Positions 1-11,915 are shown, numbered from the stretch's first letter. The stretch is DNA of 64,000 bases from Symsagittifera roscoffensis (GCF_963678635.1 NC_087063.1:30516599-30580598); one strand, 5' to 3'. The notes: generated by a model not told the origin, from the sequence alone. Made by a program: numbers and translations.

Positions 1-2200
1 TACGGGCATTCAAAAATGGCTGATTGTGCTTGCGATGAGCAAGCGTTATCAATCAGAATATAGACTTTTTCGGGTTACCAACTTGCTTAACATAATCACT
101 TGAATCGCTTAAATGTTGGTTCATATTGAATTCAATTTTTTTGCGTCTTCGGCAGACTTGATCTGGAGGCAACGAATACGCCTGGGAAGGCGAAAACCCT
201 GGCTTCGAATCTAACAGGACCTGTTTTTTTCGAACGTGAAAAATTCCGTTCCGAAAATTTGTCGGCTTATTTTTTGTCTACTTATGTTTTGTTGGCTTAG
301 TTGTCTCATCAAAGAATTGTTTTTTGTCGTTGTACTTAAATTACATTGTAATTACTGTAGGTATTTTGATTTTTCTACTGTTTGTAATTTTAGGAACCTT
401 GACTTCGTAATATTTTCTAACGCTTGAAAAATTTATTCTGCCCAAAAGATTTCGGTTTCCGTTTTGGTGGCTTAGCGTTTTAATTTTTAGCTATTCCAAT
501 GGAAATATAGTTTTAATGCGGTCGTCTAGAAAGCACAAAATGTTGAAAATCCTAATAGAAATTACCGATTTTCATTGCAACAGTTTTTTTTGTATTTTTC
601 TTTACTTTTTCTGCTTGATAGGTTTCGGCCTGTATTAATATGGTTTTTTTGCGTCTTTCGACGAGCGAAAAAAAATTTATGTGAGTTTTGGTTTGTGTTT
701 TAAGGGTGAGGAGGACTTGATATATTTTTTATTAATCGTAAACTTTTTGATTTTTTTTTTTCATTTTCCTTTTTCGGCCTCATAGGTTTCGGCTTATTTC
801 ATATCTGCATCGTGGCCTCACTTTGCTTCATATGACAAGGTAACAAAGTTTTATGTATTTGTTTTTTGATAGCGAGGAGGTTTTTTATAAGTTTTGGGTT
901 TTGTTGATTTTTTTCGGCTTTGTTACCGCTTGGCTAATTTTTTTCTGATGCTATTTTTATCGCAAGTGCTGCGAAGCTCAGCGCTTCGCCTTTGTGGTAA
1001 AAAGTCACCATTTTTCTTGAGAAAAAAAATTCTGTCAGAGCCCAAATATTTCGGCACTTTTTTTGAAATTAGATTGCTGTATTAGTTTGCTTTTTTGCGA
1101 CATTTGCTTTTTCTCAGCCAGTTTTTTTTATCGAAACTGTTTTTTTATAGTCGCCGGTATACTAATCTCAATACTGAGGTAATGACATGCCATATTGTTA
1201 TTCCGTTCGATAAAAACAAAGATAGCCGGTTGTTGGTCGAGCAGCACACTATGTTCCGACCATATTCTTAGAAAAACTTTATTAAAAAAATTATTTTTCA
1301 TTCAGTTTAGTGCGTGGTGTGATTAATTTGTGTGATAATTATACCCGCAAAAAATTTAGCTAGCGTTAACATTTTTTTTTTGATTTTTTGCACAAACTTT
1401 TGTTCTAAGTCTTTTTTGCCAATTAAGCGCTAAAAGAAGCTGCTAAAAATAGTTTTCGCTATAGTATTTCAAAATTTTTTTTAACTAAGCGCCTTATTTT
1501 TATATAACGAACGTTACTCTATATCGCTTCACAAGATCAAAGTTAGACAAAAAATTTTAAAAATTCCTAGCAAGTTTAGCCGAGACAGGGACAACTATTT
1601 TTGTTGGTTTTTTTAAAGTTGGTTTTTTTTCTAAATCACGACTGAAAAAGCTTTAATGAAATTTTCCAAAATATTTAAATCATTTTTCGGTCTAAAGATC
1701 TGTTATTTTTTCGGGAAAAGCCTTTGAGTTAGGTGATTTATTATTAGACTGAGTAGTATTAAACTCAAATGACATTGAAATGGAGAACAATAATTAGTTG
1801 GTGAGTCAGAAACTGTCTGATTGAGACTGATAATTTATATCACTTTTTCTCAACACTGAGAGAATTTTTGTATTTTTCTGTAAATACGAATCACGACGAA
1901 TATGGCTATATTTGCATGACTGGTAGTTTTTCTTGAGGTAGTCAACATCAGCTGGAACAAAGTTCAAATTGACCTACGCCATAGTGCTTCCCATTCTTTG
2001 AATATGGTCAGAACAATAGTATTTAGAATTTTTCAAAAAAAAATTGGACATTGTATTAAAGAAAAGTTCAAATTGTTTTTATAAAGTACAATTTGCAATA
2101 TTCAGTGTTCCAAGTGTGAGCTAGGTGTATTATTTTCTATTCAGAACTATTTTCTATTTTGTAGCTGCTTTCTTGGGCAAATTTGATTTCAGTCGGAAAG
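1..2200. other. No gene recognised; T-rich non-coding sequence
   Basis: I find no exon with coding character. The short open frames here start at GTG or TTG and are made of poly-T runs. Around 1830-1930 a segment resembles the stretches near 9670-9730 and 57340-57390 (a motif like CTCGACACTGA followed by a CGAATCACGA motif), so it may be a short relic of the non-LTR retrotransposon family described below. Confidence 0.5.
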
Positions 2201-2202
2201 TG

Positions 2203-2420
2203 TTCGGATTCGACCCCCTCCCGACCCAAAGGGTCCCCTATTTTGAGATATCCATTGTTGGCTGAATGACCTTAAACTTTTTCTAAATATACTAAATTTG
2301 AGGGGGGATCGCGCTCCAAAAAACCGCGATTTTTTGGTCAAAATTTTCCAACCTCAGGCAAAAAAAAAATTTAAGTTAGGAATTGTCTTTTTCTGAACTT
2401 TGAGTTTTGCCTCCAACTGT
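2203..2420. mobile_element. Degraded hAT-type MITE copy
   Basis: The segment keeps the internal signature of the hAT-type MITE found intact at 51773-52219: a GACCCAAAGGGTCCCC block, then TTTTGAGATATCCATT, a GAGGGGG block and a run reading AAAAAACCGCGATTTTTTGG. Both terminal repeats are lost or too diverged to place, so the ends are approximate. Confidence 0.5.
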
Positions 2421-2858
2421 TTTGTTGCCAGTTTTTTTTTCAGCGCCAAAAGCAATTTGCAACCTTGAAATGCCAGATAGGAGACCGAATGATTGGAATA
2501 TAGCATTTGGAATCGGTCGGTTGATTTTGGGCTTTCAAATTGACGGGCTTAGCTCGGTCTTAAAAGCATTAAACTCTGAATGGGCTCTCCAGGATATGTT
2601 ACGTACGTCCATGTGACAGTTTTATGTGAAAACAGACCGCAAAACATCATTAGTCAGAGGAAGTAATCGATTAAATATATTCTGACTAGAAGCGAAACTA
2701 GCAGTTGGTTACGTAAATGCTAATGTCCTTCGGAGAATCAAACAGCGTTGCTTCATGGTAAATTTGATCTCCTTTTTTTCTTCTGACAAAAATTGTTTGG
2801 AATCGTTTGCAGCCTGGCTAATTATGAAAGAAGAATACCAATTTAATTTGCAACTTAC

Positions 2859-2939
2859 CATCTTGGAAAAGAAAGCAGGGAAGCAAGCACCGGGTGTGGG
2901 TGCTGGTAAAGGCACCGCATAGGTACCCGGGGGTATTTG
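2859..2939 (-). CDS. Candidate internal exon, gene unknown
   Basis: On the minus strand an 81-nt open segment lies between a pyrimidine-rich acceptor ending CCGCAGTCCAG and a strong donor GTAAGTTG. It is exactly 27 codons in phase 0 and encodes a proline/alanine-rich stretch (begins QIPPGTYAVP, ends FFSKM). Its base composition is richer in C and G than its surroundings. No matching neighbour exon was found and the product is not recognised. Transcript data would decide it; a chance pair of splice sites is quite possible. Confidence 0.25.
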
Positions 2940-3979
2940 CTGGACTGCGGTTTGAAAAATAGATTGGACTCTGTGATCGATTATGCGACCAAAAAGAAAA
3001 AGAGAGTCAATTTTTCCGCTATTCTGTCAGTTCAGTCTTTGTTCACACACGCGTGATCAGAGTTACCCTACCAGTTACCCCTTTAATCTCTCTAAGAGTT
3101 ACTCAACATTATAAGACGATCTATCATTCCAGTCGTTTTTACAAATCATTGCTCCCGTCCATCACCCGGCTAAACTCAGTCCCCCGACCCCTCTATAGCC
3201 CCCAGTATCAGATAACGGCGGGGCACCGTTTTCAAAGTAGCTGGACCTAGATCAATTTGATGAAAAGTGACTGGGATTGATTAAAAAGAAGTGATTTGCG
3301 AAATGGCGTCCAAATTAAGGCACAGGTAGCTCAACTTTCTGGCCGATTCAATATCAACTTCTCAAATTTCAATTTTCAAACTCCCATTATTTTCCCCCCA
3401 CTTTCACTTTAGGAAATTGATGAATGGTTCATCTTTTTTCATCAACTTTACCACGTTTGCCATTTTGACTCGCTTTCATTTAATTTATTCAAATTTGCAC
3501 CAAATTAAAAGTGACAAAAAAATCTCTTTTCATAAAAACTTCAGCTGAAATTCATCTTCTAAACTAATCCCACCTTATATGAATGAGGAGTCTTTTCAGC
3601 ACCTAATTGAAAACCTTGTCTTTTCTAAGTCACTCGCTGCTTTCAAAAGTGGCACTCCAACCAGGGAAAATAACTCAAATCTCTTCAGAAAAATCTTGCC
3701 TATTATTACTTCTCGTGTTCTACCTACTTTACCAATTTAGCTAAAAACCACGCGTCTCATTATCCCTATTTTCCCTTTCAATTTAATACCATGACCCATC
3801 TGTAACTTTTCCCATCCGGATATCAGTTTAGATCCCGCCTATTCTGAATTTCCACTAATATACAAACCCTGGCTGGGGCCTGCCTTTGTTTGCAATTCCA
3901 CAACAGCAGTTGAGGGCTAGTTTGGTTTGGTTCCTATTCTACTAATACTGTATAAGTTGACTTGTTGCCCAAATTCCAG

Positions 3980-4072
3980 GTCCCATTGGGACTACTTGGG
4001 GATAAGGCCACTTGTGTTAATATTCTTTCATCAAACCCATCTCCAGTTCCATCTCAGCCTCACTGGCCACCG
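3980..4072 (+). CDS. Candidate internal exon, gene unknown
   Basis: A 93-nt, 31-codon, phase-0 segment is flanked by AAATTCCAG on the left and CCG|GTAAGT on the right, with a branch-point-like TACTAATAC about 40 nt upstream. The translation starts VPLGLLGDKATC and ends with a proline-rich SPVPSQPHWPP. Flanking sequence on both sides looks intronic. I do not recognise a family, and it lies on the opposite strand from the other candidate exon near 2.9 kb, so they are not obviously one gene. Confidence 0.3.
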
Positions 4073-4189
4073 GTAAGTGATGACGCAACTTCAAAACAAA
4101 TTCACACACCCCGAACTTCTTCAAATAGCAGGCTTGTCTTTAATCGGCCAGCTCCAGTGAAAACATCTTTCATTCAATTAAGTTAGCCT

Positions 4190-5334
4190 AAAACGGTTCA
4201 AACATTCGAATAAGGCAACGAATGATATCAAGCATCAGACGTCGTGATATGATACCGCTCCGAATATTTTGCGTTTTTCCATTATCATAATATCATTTAA
4301 TGCAAATTTTTGTTGATTTATTCATTCAATTGTTATTTTAAAAGCTAATTTTTTCCCTTGAAATTTGTATATATTTTTTTCTTTTCGGTCATTTGGAATT
4401 TCGGGTATATTTTCTGATATAAGAGTAATTCAAAATTCCTCATCAAACAGAAGATGCTAGATTGAAGTGGGACCAGGTTAGAATTAAGAGGCAATCATCA
4501 TAAACCTTTCAGACCAAGGGCAATCAGTCTAATCTTGCGTGGTTCTTTTGATCTCTGGTACAGTTTTAGCCGTCTTAATTTTCACCCATTATTAACTGGT
4601 CCTTCAAGCAAGGCCAACTTTAAAAGCGATTAAAAACTGAAGATTTACTGCTCGATAAGAACAAAAAGTTCACTTTACTCTTTGAATCAATCAAATCAGA
4701 TTTTTGTGCTTTTCATTTCTGTCAACAGAACTAAACAGTAGCTCTACTTAACTAAGCAGAAATAAATTCAAGGTAAGCAACATTCCGCTCGCGCAATCGG
4801 CCTATTTCTTACAATTTTGTAAATCGAAAATAGAAAAACTGGTTTATTTCGTAATAATAATTGAAATAAGAATTACTAGAAAAAAAATGTAATCTGTTTG
4901 TGAAATTGATGTAAAAACTTAATTGTTTTTCGTGTCGCTTAACTTTGAAACAAAATTTAACTTATGTTTTATTGTTACGACCACTCTCGTAGCGTGAAAA
5001 ATAACTATGGTGCTGAGTTTCTTTCGCGCGATTTAGGTACCTCAAACAACATTCTTAGAGTCTCAAGTTTAATATCTCATAAAGCCGTTTAACTTGTTTT
5101 TATGATTCCAACAAGATGTTTAAAAATATATCTTTTTCAAGACCACGGATTTTTGCTGTTCCGACTTTTTCGCCGATTTTGTATAAATTTTGTTGCAACA
5201 ATTTGTGTCACAGTTTAATGAGTAAACTTAGAGTTGCAGTTTAATAGTTTTTTTTGTTTATTGGCTTATTTTATTGAAACGCTTTTTTGTAATCTATAAC
5301 TTGGTATATTAATAATTTTTCGGGTAAAAATACA
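4190..5334. other. No feature seen
   Basis: AT-rich sequence with no coding exon, RNA gene or recognisable repeat end. Confidence 0.4.
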
Positions 5335-5540
5335 ATTCGTAACAAGCGACGGCTCGTAACAGGCGACAGTTCGTAACAAGGCATTGTCAATTAGAATACG
5401 CTTGCTCCGTTTTGCTCCGCTGCTCGTACAACCGGCACGAGAGGAATACTACGCGTGAATCAGTGTTCCACGCCTAATCTTCTGTTACGAAATGTCGCTT
5501 GTTGTGAATTGTCGCCTGTTACGAACTGTCGCCTCACATT
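5335..5540. repeat. Small inverted-repeat element with tandem-unit ends
   Basis: The left end has repeated units of the type CGTAACAAGCGACGG and CGTAACAGGCGACAG. The right end has the same units inverted (GTCGCCTGTTACGAACTGTCGCC). About 110 bp of more GC-rich sequence lies between. The arms would fold back as a hairpin. It is organised like the 32215-32520 element but has a different unit. No target duplication could be set with confidence. Confidence 0.6.
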
Positions 5541-5980
5541 TTCAAGTTTTAGTGATAAAACTTTTTTAAATGTATATCAAATTAATCGTCAGATTTCAGA
5601 ATGATTTTTTTTTTCAATTTAAATTTTTGTTTCGATTCGTATATAACTTGCATCATCTGACTTTGTCGCAAACAACTCAATTCTATTATCGACACCAAAT
5701 TTTTTGGCTTAGTGAAATCTAACAAAATAATCGAAAAAAGTGAAAATTTTGAAAGTTTTTATTGAGATAATTTTTCTTAGTTTTATTCTGCCACTCCGAA
5801 AAAGCTATGTAAAGTGCCATGTTATCTATTTTGCGCGAGATAATGTATTGTTAGGATGGTTTTGCTTGCCTCAATTCAATTTGAAAGCATTCAGTTTGCA
5901 GATTACACTTAAATGGAACGAAATATATTGTGTATTATCTATCCCAATTCGAAATATAGTAATCAATTTAGCCTCAAAAT

Positions 5981-6814
5981 TGAACCTTTAAAGCTTTGTA
6001 GAAAATTTATCATAGTTTAAAAACTTTTTTTAATATCTGAAACAACACTGTTTTCATACGGTATTTTAGAAAAAATCTGACAAAAAGGCATTAGGTAAAA
6101 AGTCAAAAATTAACCGAATAAAAATACCACCTCGAGCATAATTGTTCCGCATTTTCTTCGAGAGTCGAAACAATAACTAATTCATTTCATCAAAAAACTT
6201 TTGAGATCTTTTACCGATTTCAAAGAAAGTGACGGAATATTTGTGCTCGGGGTGGGCATTTTCTCTAGGTAAATTTTGAATTTTTAAACAGCCTTTTTTG
6301 ACAGTAGGTTTAATTATTTTATCAGAAAAAATGTGATCTCCTGAAATCAAATCCAAAAAAAAATGTTTCATCTGTGATTGTTTTTTTTGTCAAATTATGG
6401 GGGCTTAAAGATTTGCAAATCTGGCAAACTCGGGAGAAAATTCGTTAAATTTCGTGCTATTAACGCGTAAACGGAGATTTAATTATCCCTAGAAATCGTT
6501 CAAAATTGAACTTGAGACATGCAATTGGGTCTATATATACCATTTTGCTCTATGCGAAATATATCCCTGTGTGCTTTACATAGCGTGTGGAGATGGTTAT
6601 AAAAAAAATTTTTTTTCAATTGAGGAGGTATTTTTATTCCAAGAGGTATGCTCGAGGTGGTATTTTTATTCGGTTAATTTTTGACTTTTTACCTAAGTTC
6701 TTTTGACAGATTTTTTCTAAAATACCGTATGAAAAAAGTGTTGTTTCAGATATTAAAAAAAGTTTTTAAACTATGATAAATTTTCTACAAAGCTTTAAAG
6801 CTTTAAAGGTTCAA
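5981..6814. repeat. Foldback element with ~165-bp inverted arms
   Basis: The left arm (5981-6140) and right arm (6647-6814) are close inverted copies. The left runs from TGAACCTTTAAAGCTTTG to CCACCTCGAGCATA; the right begins TATGCTCGAGGTGG. The 500-bp centre contains family-specific blocks, including AAAGTGACGGAATATTTGTG and a 'gctattaacgcg' block, that recur in inverted or direct orientation at 32605-33440, 47630-49050 and 54270-54830. No coding capacity is seen, so it is a non-autonomous repeat. Confidence 0.7.
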
Positions 6815-7314
6815 TTTTTTCCTGCTATGATTGTTTGCGCGATTATGTTTGCACGACTTTTGGGCTTTATATTTTGAAAATTCGTTCTGATTTTGATCCA
6901 GGGTTTCTTCGTTTAGTTAAAGGTGTTTATAAATGTGAGTCTCTTCGATTTTGAATTGAACTTGAGACATGCAATTGGGTCTATATACTATTTTGCTCTA
7001 TGCGAAATATATCCCTGTGTGCTTTACATAGCGTGTGGGGATGGTTATAAAAAATAAACCTCAAAAAAAATTTCAACCTTAGTTTTTTGAAAATTAATAA
7101 GATTACTCCATAGAGATTAAAGAGCAGTTGGAACATTAAAGGCTTACCTTTGATACAAGCTGTTTTGTTAGAATATGTTTGCACGATTGTTTGCGCGATT
7201 ATGTTTGCACGACTTTTGGGCTTTATATTTTGAAAATTTGTTCTGATTTTGATTCAGGGTTTCTTCGTTTAGTTAAAGGTGTTTATAAATGTGAGTCTCT
7301 TCGATTTTGAATTC
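6516..7314 (+). repeat. Two pairs of direct repeats next to the foldback element
   Basis: A ~90-bp unit (TTGAACTTGAGACATGCAAT ... TAGCGTGTGG) occurs at about 6516-6606 and again at 6957-7046. A ~130-bp unit (GATTGTTTGCGCGATTATGT ... CTTCGATTTTGAATT) occurs at about 6828-6957 and 7184-7313. The arrangement suggests one tandem duplication of a ~360-440 bp block that includes part of the foldback element. Confidence 0.7.
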
Positions 7315-7319
7315 AATAA

Positions 7320-9550
7320 GATCTGACACCCTAACTGTGATTGCTTTTTTGTTTTTTGTTTTTCATACTACACTTTTTTTGGTTGTCGGTCATTAAACAC
7401 TGTCTATTTTAGTTAAAAGAATCCAAAGTCAAATTGTGGTGAGGTCGTGAGTTGTATTAAGGGTTCGAGTGTAAATCGACGCCGCTGGGTCGTTAAACAC
7501 ACTTCTAAAAGATAATTGAATTAAATTTTAGGAAAATTAAAAGTTAAGTAGATCCAAGGAAAATTTTCATGATCTTTATTACAATTAACTTATGTTTATA
7601 TTAGATGAAGTTAAAGATCATGAAAAGGATTTAGATTAAGCTAAGAGCTGAACTTGGAAATAATAAAAAACATTAAAATTGACGTGTTTTGAATATTTAA
7701 TTGCTGTTGCTGAGAAGTTCTATTAAAAAAAAAATTTTCCGCGGCATTGATTATGAAAAGTCAACTAGCCACAAAACATTTTCGTTTTGATTCCATTTTT
7801 TTTTCTCAAATTTTGGTTTTATAGATTTTGGCAACTAACTCCATAGGCCAAAATTGAATCTTAGTCTTGCTCATATTTCAGTAGATCTATAGTAATTTAC
7901 TGCTTTTACTAAGTTATAAGTGCAAATAACGCAAATAAGTCTGTTGGTAGCTTAAGTTTGAAAACCGACTTTTTTATTAATAGATTAGCGCAGTAAAGTG
8001 GCTTGTACCACCTTTTGAGCAATGTCAAACAGCTTCACAAGAAATAATTCTCAGCGTCCATCTCTGAGCAAATTTTTAGCACCCAGAACTGAAACTGCCT
8101 AAGAACTTTCGGTTCAGGTTTTTCCAGGTACAAAAGTGTAACAAAAAAGATCGCACGTGACCTCATTGTTTTTCAATTTGAAACTTCCTATTTTAGTTTG
8201 ACTAGCATTGAAAAACTCCGGAACAAGATTCACAGTTGTTTTAATACTCAATGCGTTTCCGAGTATTTGAGAATTTCACACTTAGTGCACTTGGGAGGAC
8301 GTCAAAAGGTAGTGAGCATGTCAAGGACGCCTCAAGAGCAAAGAAAAATAAACAGTTTTTCTGCTTAACGTGTGCTTACTGAAAAAACGAACGGTTCCAA
8401 CGCTTATTTAATTACGGTAAAATTTGAATCCACTTGTTTTCAAACATCACCAAAAAACTCATTTTGGAACTTGTTGTCTGTTAAGTATAGTTCTCGAAAT
8501 TTGTGTATCGTTGATGTAACACTATACTTACTGTTTTGAATTTTTAATTGCTGTTGCTAGAAAAAAGGGAGGATCAAGTTAACAGCCTTCCCCGTGTCCA
8601 ATTTAGATTAAATTTGCTTAATGCTGTCTGTATAATTGCGCTGCGTTATATTTTGTTTAAATGCCTAGCTTTAATTACGAAAAACTATCAAACATGACAA
8701 CAATTCAAAACTTTTCCTATTTTTCTTCTAGTTGCTCTTAACTTGATTGAAGTAGTATCTTCTACTAATCGTAAACGTTTGCTTCAATTTTTTTTGGCTG
8801 AGACATTGTTCTTTTTATTCACTTGGTATTACGCTATTGATGATGGAGCAAGGATGTTTTTTTTCTAATTACTTTCATCGAGATTTCAGTCATTTCGTAT
8901 TTTTAAGTTCCTGGCTTGAGTGTAATTTTTGATTATCTTAAATTTTTCTTGAGCCATCTGTTTATAAGTTAAAAAAGAATGCACATAAGCCATTTTGAAA
9001 CCTTTCTAATTTTATCAATTTCATTTTATTTGCTAATCTATAGATTTTCATATTGCAATACCAGTTTCACATATGCTTCCAAAAATCTAACCAAAAGTTT
9101 TCGATTAAAATAATTCTGTAGTGATAAAAAATTGAGATGAGTGTTGAGAGTTTTTTGTTAATTTGAACTATATGCCGCTTATAATTAACCTTTTATTTAA
9201 GACTTTACCATAGTACTTTTTTTCCTCTTCATAGTCAAGTTTCAAGTTTTTTGCCTTCATATGGACGCTAGGAAGTAGTTGTGCTTCTACCAAAAACGCA
9301 TAAAAACAAAGACCCCAAAAATATTCCGACCATAGTCTTCAGAAATACAAAGTAGTTTTGTACTGTATTTCTTAAAAACTACAAACAAAATTTGCTTAGG
9401 CATATTTCCTGGCACAATAGAAAACAGTTTATGTGGAACATAAGTAGAAAACGAAAAAAAAATCGAAAAACAAATCAAACGATTTTTTGAAATTTTCTTT
9501 CAATTTCTAGCAGACAGTTTTTGAACTTTGAAAAAAATCAAAAATTTTTC
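7320..9550. other. No feature seen
   Basis: AT-rich, low-information sequence without exons or recognisable repeat termini. Confidence 0.4.
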
Positions 9551-9559
9551 ATATCGAAT

Positions 9560-10252
9560 GTGGCGTAAAAATCTCAAATAGCAAACTTTATTCAAGTAAA
9601 ACTAAGAATCTTGCCTGTTCGCTCAATGTGTTCGCTCAAAATTAGACAAAAATTCAAAGGCTTTGAAAGGATTTTTCTCGACACAGAGAAAGTTTTTCAA
9701 AACTTTTCAAAATTGTTCGAATCACGACTCAAATGGCTTCTATATGACATATCATTTGACAGTTTTCGATGATTGTTTGTGGTATCTGATTTTGCGTGGA
9801 AAACATTTTTAAAAGAAAAACTAAACCACACCCGGACACAAAGTTTATCGTCATTTTTCAAATGGCCGGAACAAAAACTAGTCCTTAATTTATTGCTTCC
9901 ATTCGTTCGGCTCTTTTTTTGCAAACTTTGATTTGAGTTATAAAAACTGTCAGAAACGGGCGTAAAAATATTTGTATCGTCTGCAAACAATGTCACACGA
10001 CTACTTGAACAAAAATTAGGCAAATCATTTATAATCTACAAAAAAACAAAGGTCCCAAAACTGATCGCTATAGAACCCTCAAAGTATTTTCTGCTGTTTT
10101 GATTGGTTTTTATTAATTACATAATGATATCTGTTTGTAAGCTAAGAGTTTAAAATCTCAAGATATCAAAAACCATATGGATAACGGTTTTTCTAAGAAT
10201 AGTTCAATGATCTACCGTAGCAAAGGTTTTCGAAAGATCTATAAATGTAGAT
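9560..10252 (-). pseudogene. Non-LTR retrotransposon reverse transcriptase, decayed
   Basis: Minus-strand translation shows reverse-transcriptase landmarks of the Jockey/CR1-like type in several frames. A segment like FIDLSKTFATVDH lies near 10225-10252, just inside the LTR-element junction, followed by a degraded SFGTFVFC block. Then comes LPNFCSSSRVTLFADDTNIF at about 9960-10023, which contains the catalytic FADD box. Downstream to about 9560 is a thumb-like remainder. Stops and frame changes are frequent, so this is a fossil. The 18.9-kb LTR element interrupts it, and the continuation upstream in the gene is at 29156 onward. A related fragment lies at 57280-57585. Confidence 0.75.
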
Positions 10253-10662
10253 TGGAACCTGATCTAAACTACATTTTATGATTGGATAAATTAGATATTT
10301 TACCAATGTAAAGTATTTAATATTAACCAATCATGATCCATCTAACTAACAACCCACTTATTTGTAAGTGCTGAAGTTACTTGTAATTTCAGCACCAGAG
10401 AGATTTGAATTTAACTTAGAAATTAGTTGGACTCTCCCGAGCACTTCAGCAGCCGCAATAAACCAGTATACCCTAGATCTATTGAGCCTAGCAGAGACTA
10501 GTTAAACAACCTGAGACTAGATAGTATAAGAGTAAGATTAGGATCGGTATTAGACTAAGAAGTTGCACGAATCTATCCGGCCGAAAATAAGATAGCGTGA
10601 CGAGCAGACGGTGTACCCTATCCGAAATTACTCTATGAGTTATACACTCCAGTCCTAACTCA
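10253..10662 (+). repeat. 5' LTR of the large element
   Basis: Starts TGGAACCTGATC and ends CCTAACTCA. It matches 28746-29155 base for base by eye over 410 bp. It contains a TATA-like TATAAGAG at about 10525-10532 and AATAAA at 10457-10462. The AATAAA lies upstream of the TATA-like box, an unusual order if both are functional, so at least one is probably not the working signal. Confidence 0.95.
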
Positions 10663-10664
10663 TC

Positions 10665-10682
10665 TGGTGCGAACATAAGTCT
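10665..10682 (+). promoter_or_regulatory. Candidate primer-binding site
   Basis: Two bases after the LTR the sequence reads TGGTGCGAACATAAGTC. Beginning with TGG just inside the 5' LTR is the expected position and form of a tRNA-primed minus-strand start. I could not assign the tRNA. Confidence 0.5.
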
Positions 10683-10749
10683 CGAACAAGACCTTAATAG
10701 CTTAGAATTAACCAAAATAGATTAGAAATTAGACAAAAACATTTACAAA

Positions 10750-10983
10750 ATGTTATACGACAATAATTTAATCGAAATGTCTCTACGACTCAATAGATCA
10801 GAGCCAATATTCCGAACCATAACAGAACTACCCGGAATTGGAAGAAGACCTCGAACCAGAGACGACATACGACAAAGTAGAAACTTGCCATATAGCTATA
10901 TGATAGTTAGGCAAAAACCAGAACAAACTTTTATATTTAGAATACTACTGGCAATGAATTTAGATTTTCATTTGCAAACATAA
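10750..10983 (+). CDS. Small leader ORF, 77 aa, uncertain
   Basis: An ATG-started frame begins 88 nt after the 5' LTR. It encodes an arginine-rich 77-residue product (for example LPGIGRRPRTRDDIRQ) without recognisable domains. It would be the first ATG frame on the genomic RNA, so it could act as an upstream ORF, or donate the start codon of a spliced subgenomic product. It could also be chance in a 1.25-kb leader. Confidence 0.25.
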   Translation: MLYDNNLIEMSLRLNRSEPIFRTITELPGIGRRPRTRDDIRQSRNLPYSYMIVRQKPEQTFIFRILLAMNLDFHLQT

Positions 10984-11314
10984 AACCTTGAAGTTAATCT
11001 TCAAAATCATTTCAGGCGCTAAACAAAATTATTAATATACAATAACGATTGATAAAAAGATCTAAGATCGTTTTCCTAAAACTCTGCAGTAATATACAAA
11101 ACATGTTTGAAAAATATTTATTGAAAAATAAAAAATAAAAATTAGTAGCATGACAATAAATGGTTAGTAATCATAAATCATCCTGTTGTTCCAGCTCCAT
11201 CACCTAAAACATAACAGCAATCATAAACCCACTAATATCATCAAAACACTAAATCTTTCCTTTACACACATTTAAAATTTTATTAAAACTTAAATTCACT
11301 TAATTTTAAAACCA

Positions 11315-11399
11315 GATCATCAAGGCTTATCCTTGGATCTTAAATCATTTTCTACTTAATTAAATTTCAAATTTGATCATCAAGGCTTATCCTTGGATC
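11315..11399 (+). repeat. Duplicated hairpin in the element leader
   Basis: The 25-nt sequence GATCATCAAGG-CTTAT-CCTTGGATC occurs exactly at 11315-11339 and 11375-11399, a 60-bp period. Each copy is self-complementary (CAAGG with CCTTG, plus GATC ends). The surrounding leader has several GTAAG motifs (11613, 11719, 11729) that could be splice donors. Tandem stem-loops in an untranslated leader are typical of packaging or RNA-export signals, but no function can be read from the sequence. Confidence 0.6.
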
Positions 11400-11915
11400 A
11401 AACAGAACAACTTTGTTCTCCCCCACCCACTTAATTAGTGTCTAACGACCTCAAACGTCGATTCACTACCCAACCCTTTCTAAAGACCTAAGACTAATAG
11501 AAATTTTTAAACAAAACTAATCATTCAAATTAGGATAAACAGTGAAGAACTTCGGTTATTCATCCTTCACTTGACCCCCCTCTTACCAGACCCAGGATAA
11601 ATCTTAGACTTAGTAAGTTTAAAATAGTATCTAACGAACTACTCGCGTTCTAATTATACCTGAACCTTGTGGATCGATTTACTATTCTCCAACCCTTGAA
11701 CACAATCACTACCCCTAAGTAAGATTAAGTAAGTTAACACCTTAACTTATACTAGCCACGAGAAAGTAAAAAATCATTCTTCGGAATCGATATACTTTTC
11801 TCTCCAACCCTGAACAAATAGACCCAGGTTAAGCTAACCAAAAAATCGTAAGAACTAACAGTTTAGGAAAATAGAAATCATTTAACAACCTTTTGCATCC
11901 GTCATCCTAAACCTT

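Noticed and set aside
236..1085. Two 63-aa open frames
   Set aside because: GTG/TTG starts and poly-T composition; no splice or domain support.
9697..10023. 108-aa minus-strand frame as a stand-alone gene
   Set aside because: It contains the FADD box of a reverse transcriptase and is flanked by broken RT sequence, so it is a piece of a fossil.
10457..10532. Confident promoter and polyadenylation assignment in the large LTR
   Set aside because: AATAAA lies upstream of the only TATA-like box, which is inconsistent with a standard U3-R-U5 layout, so no firm call is made.
11315..11399. CRISPR-like direct repeats
   Set aside because: Only two copies, self-complementary, inside a eukaryotic LTR element leader.
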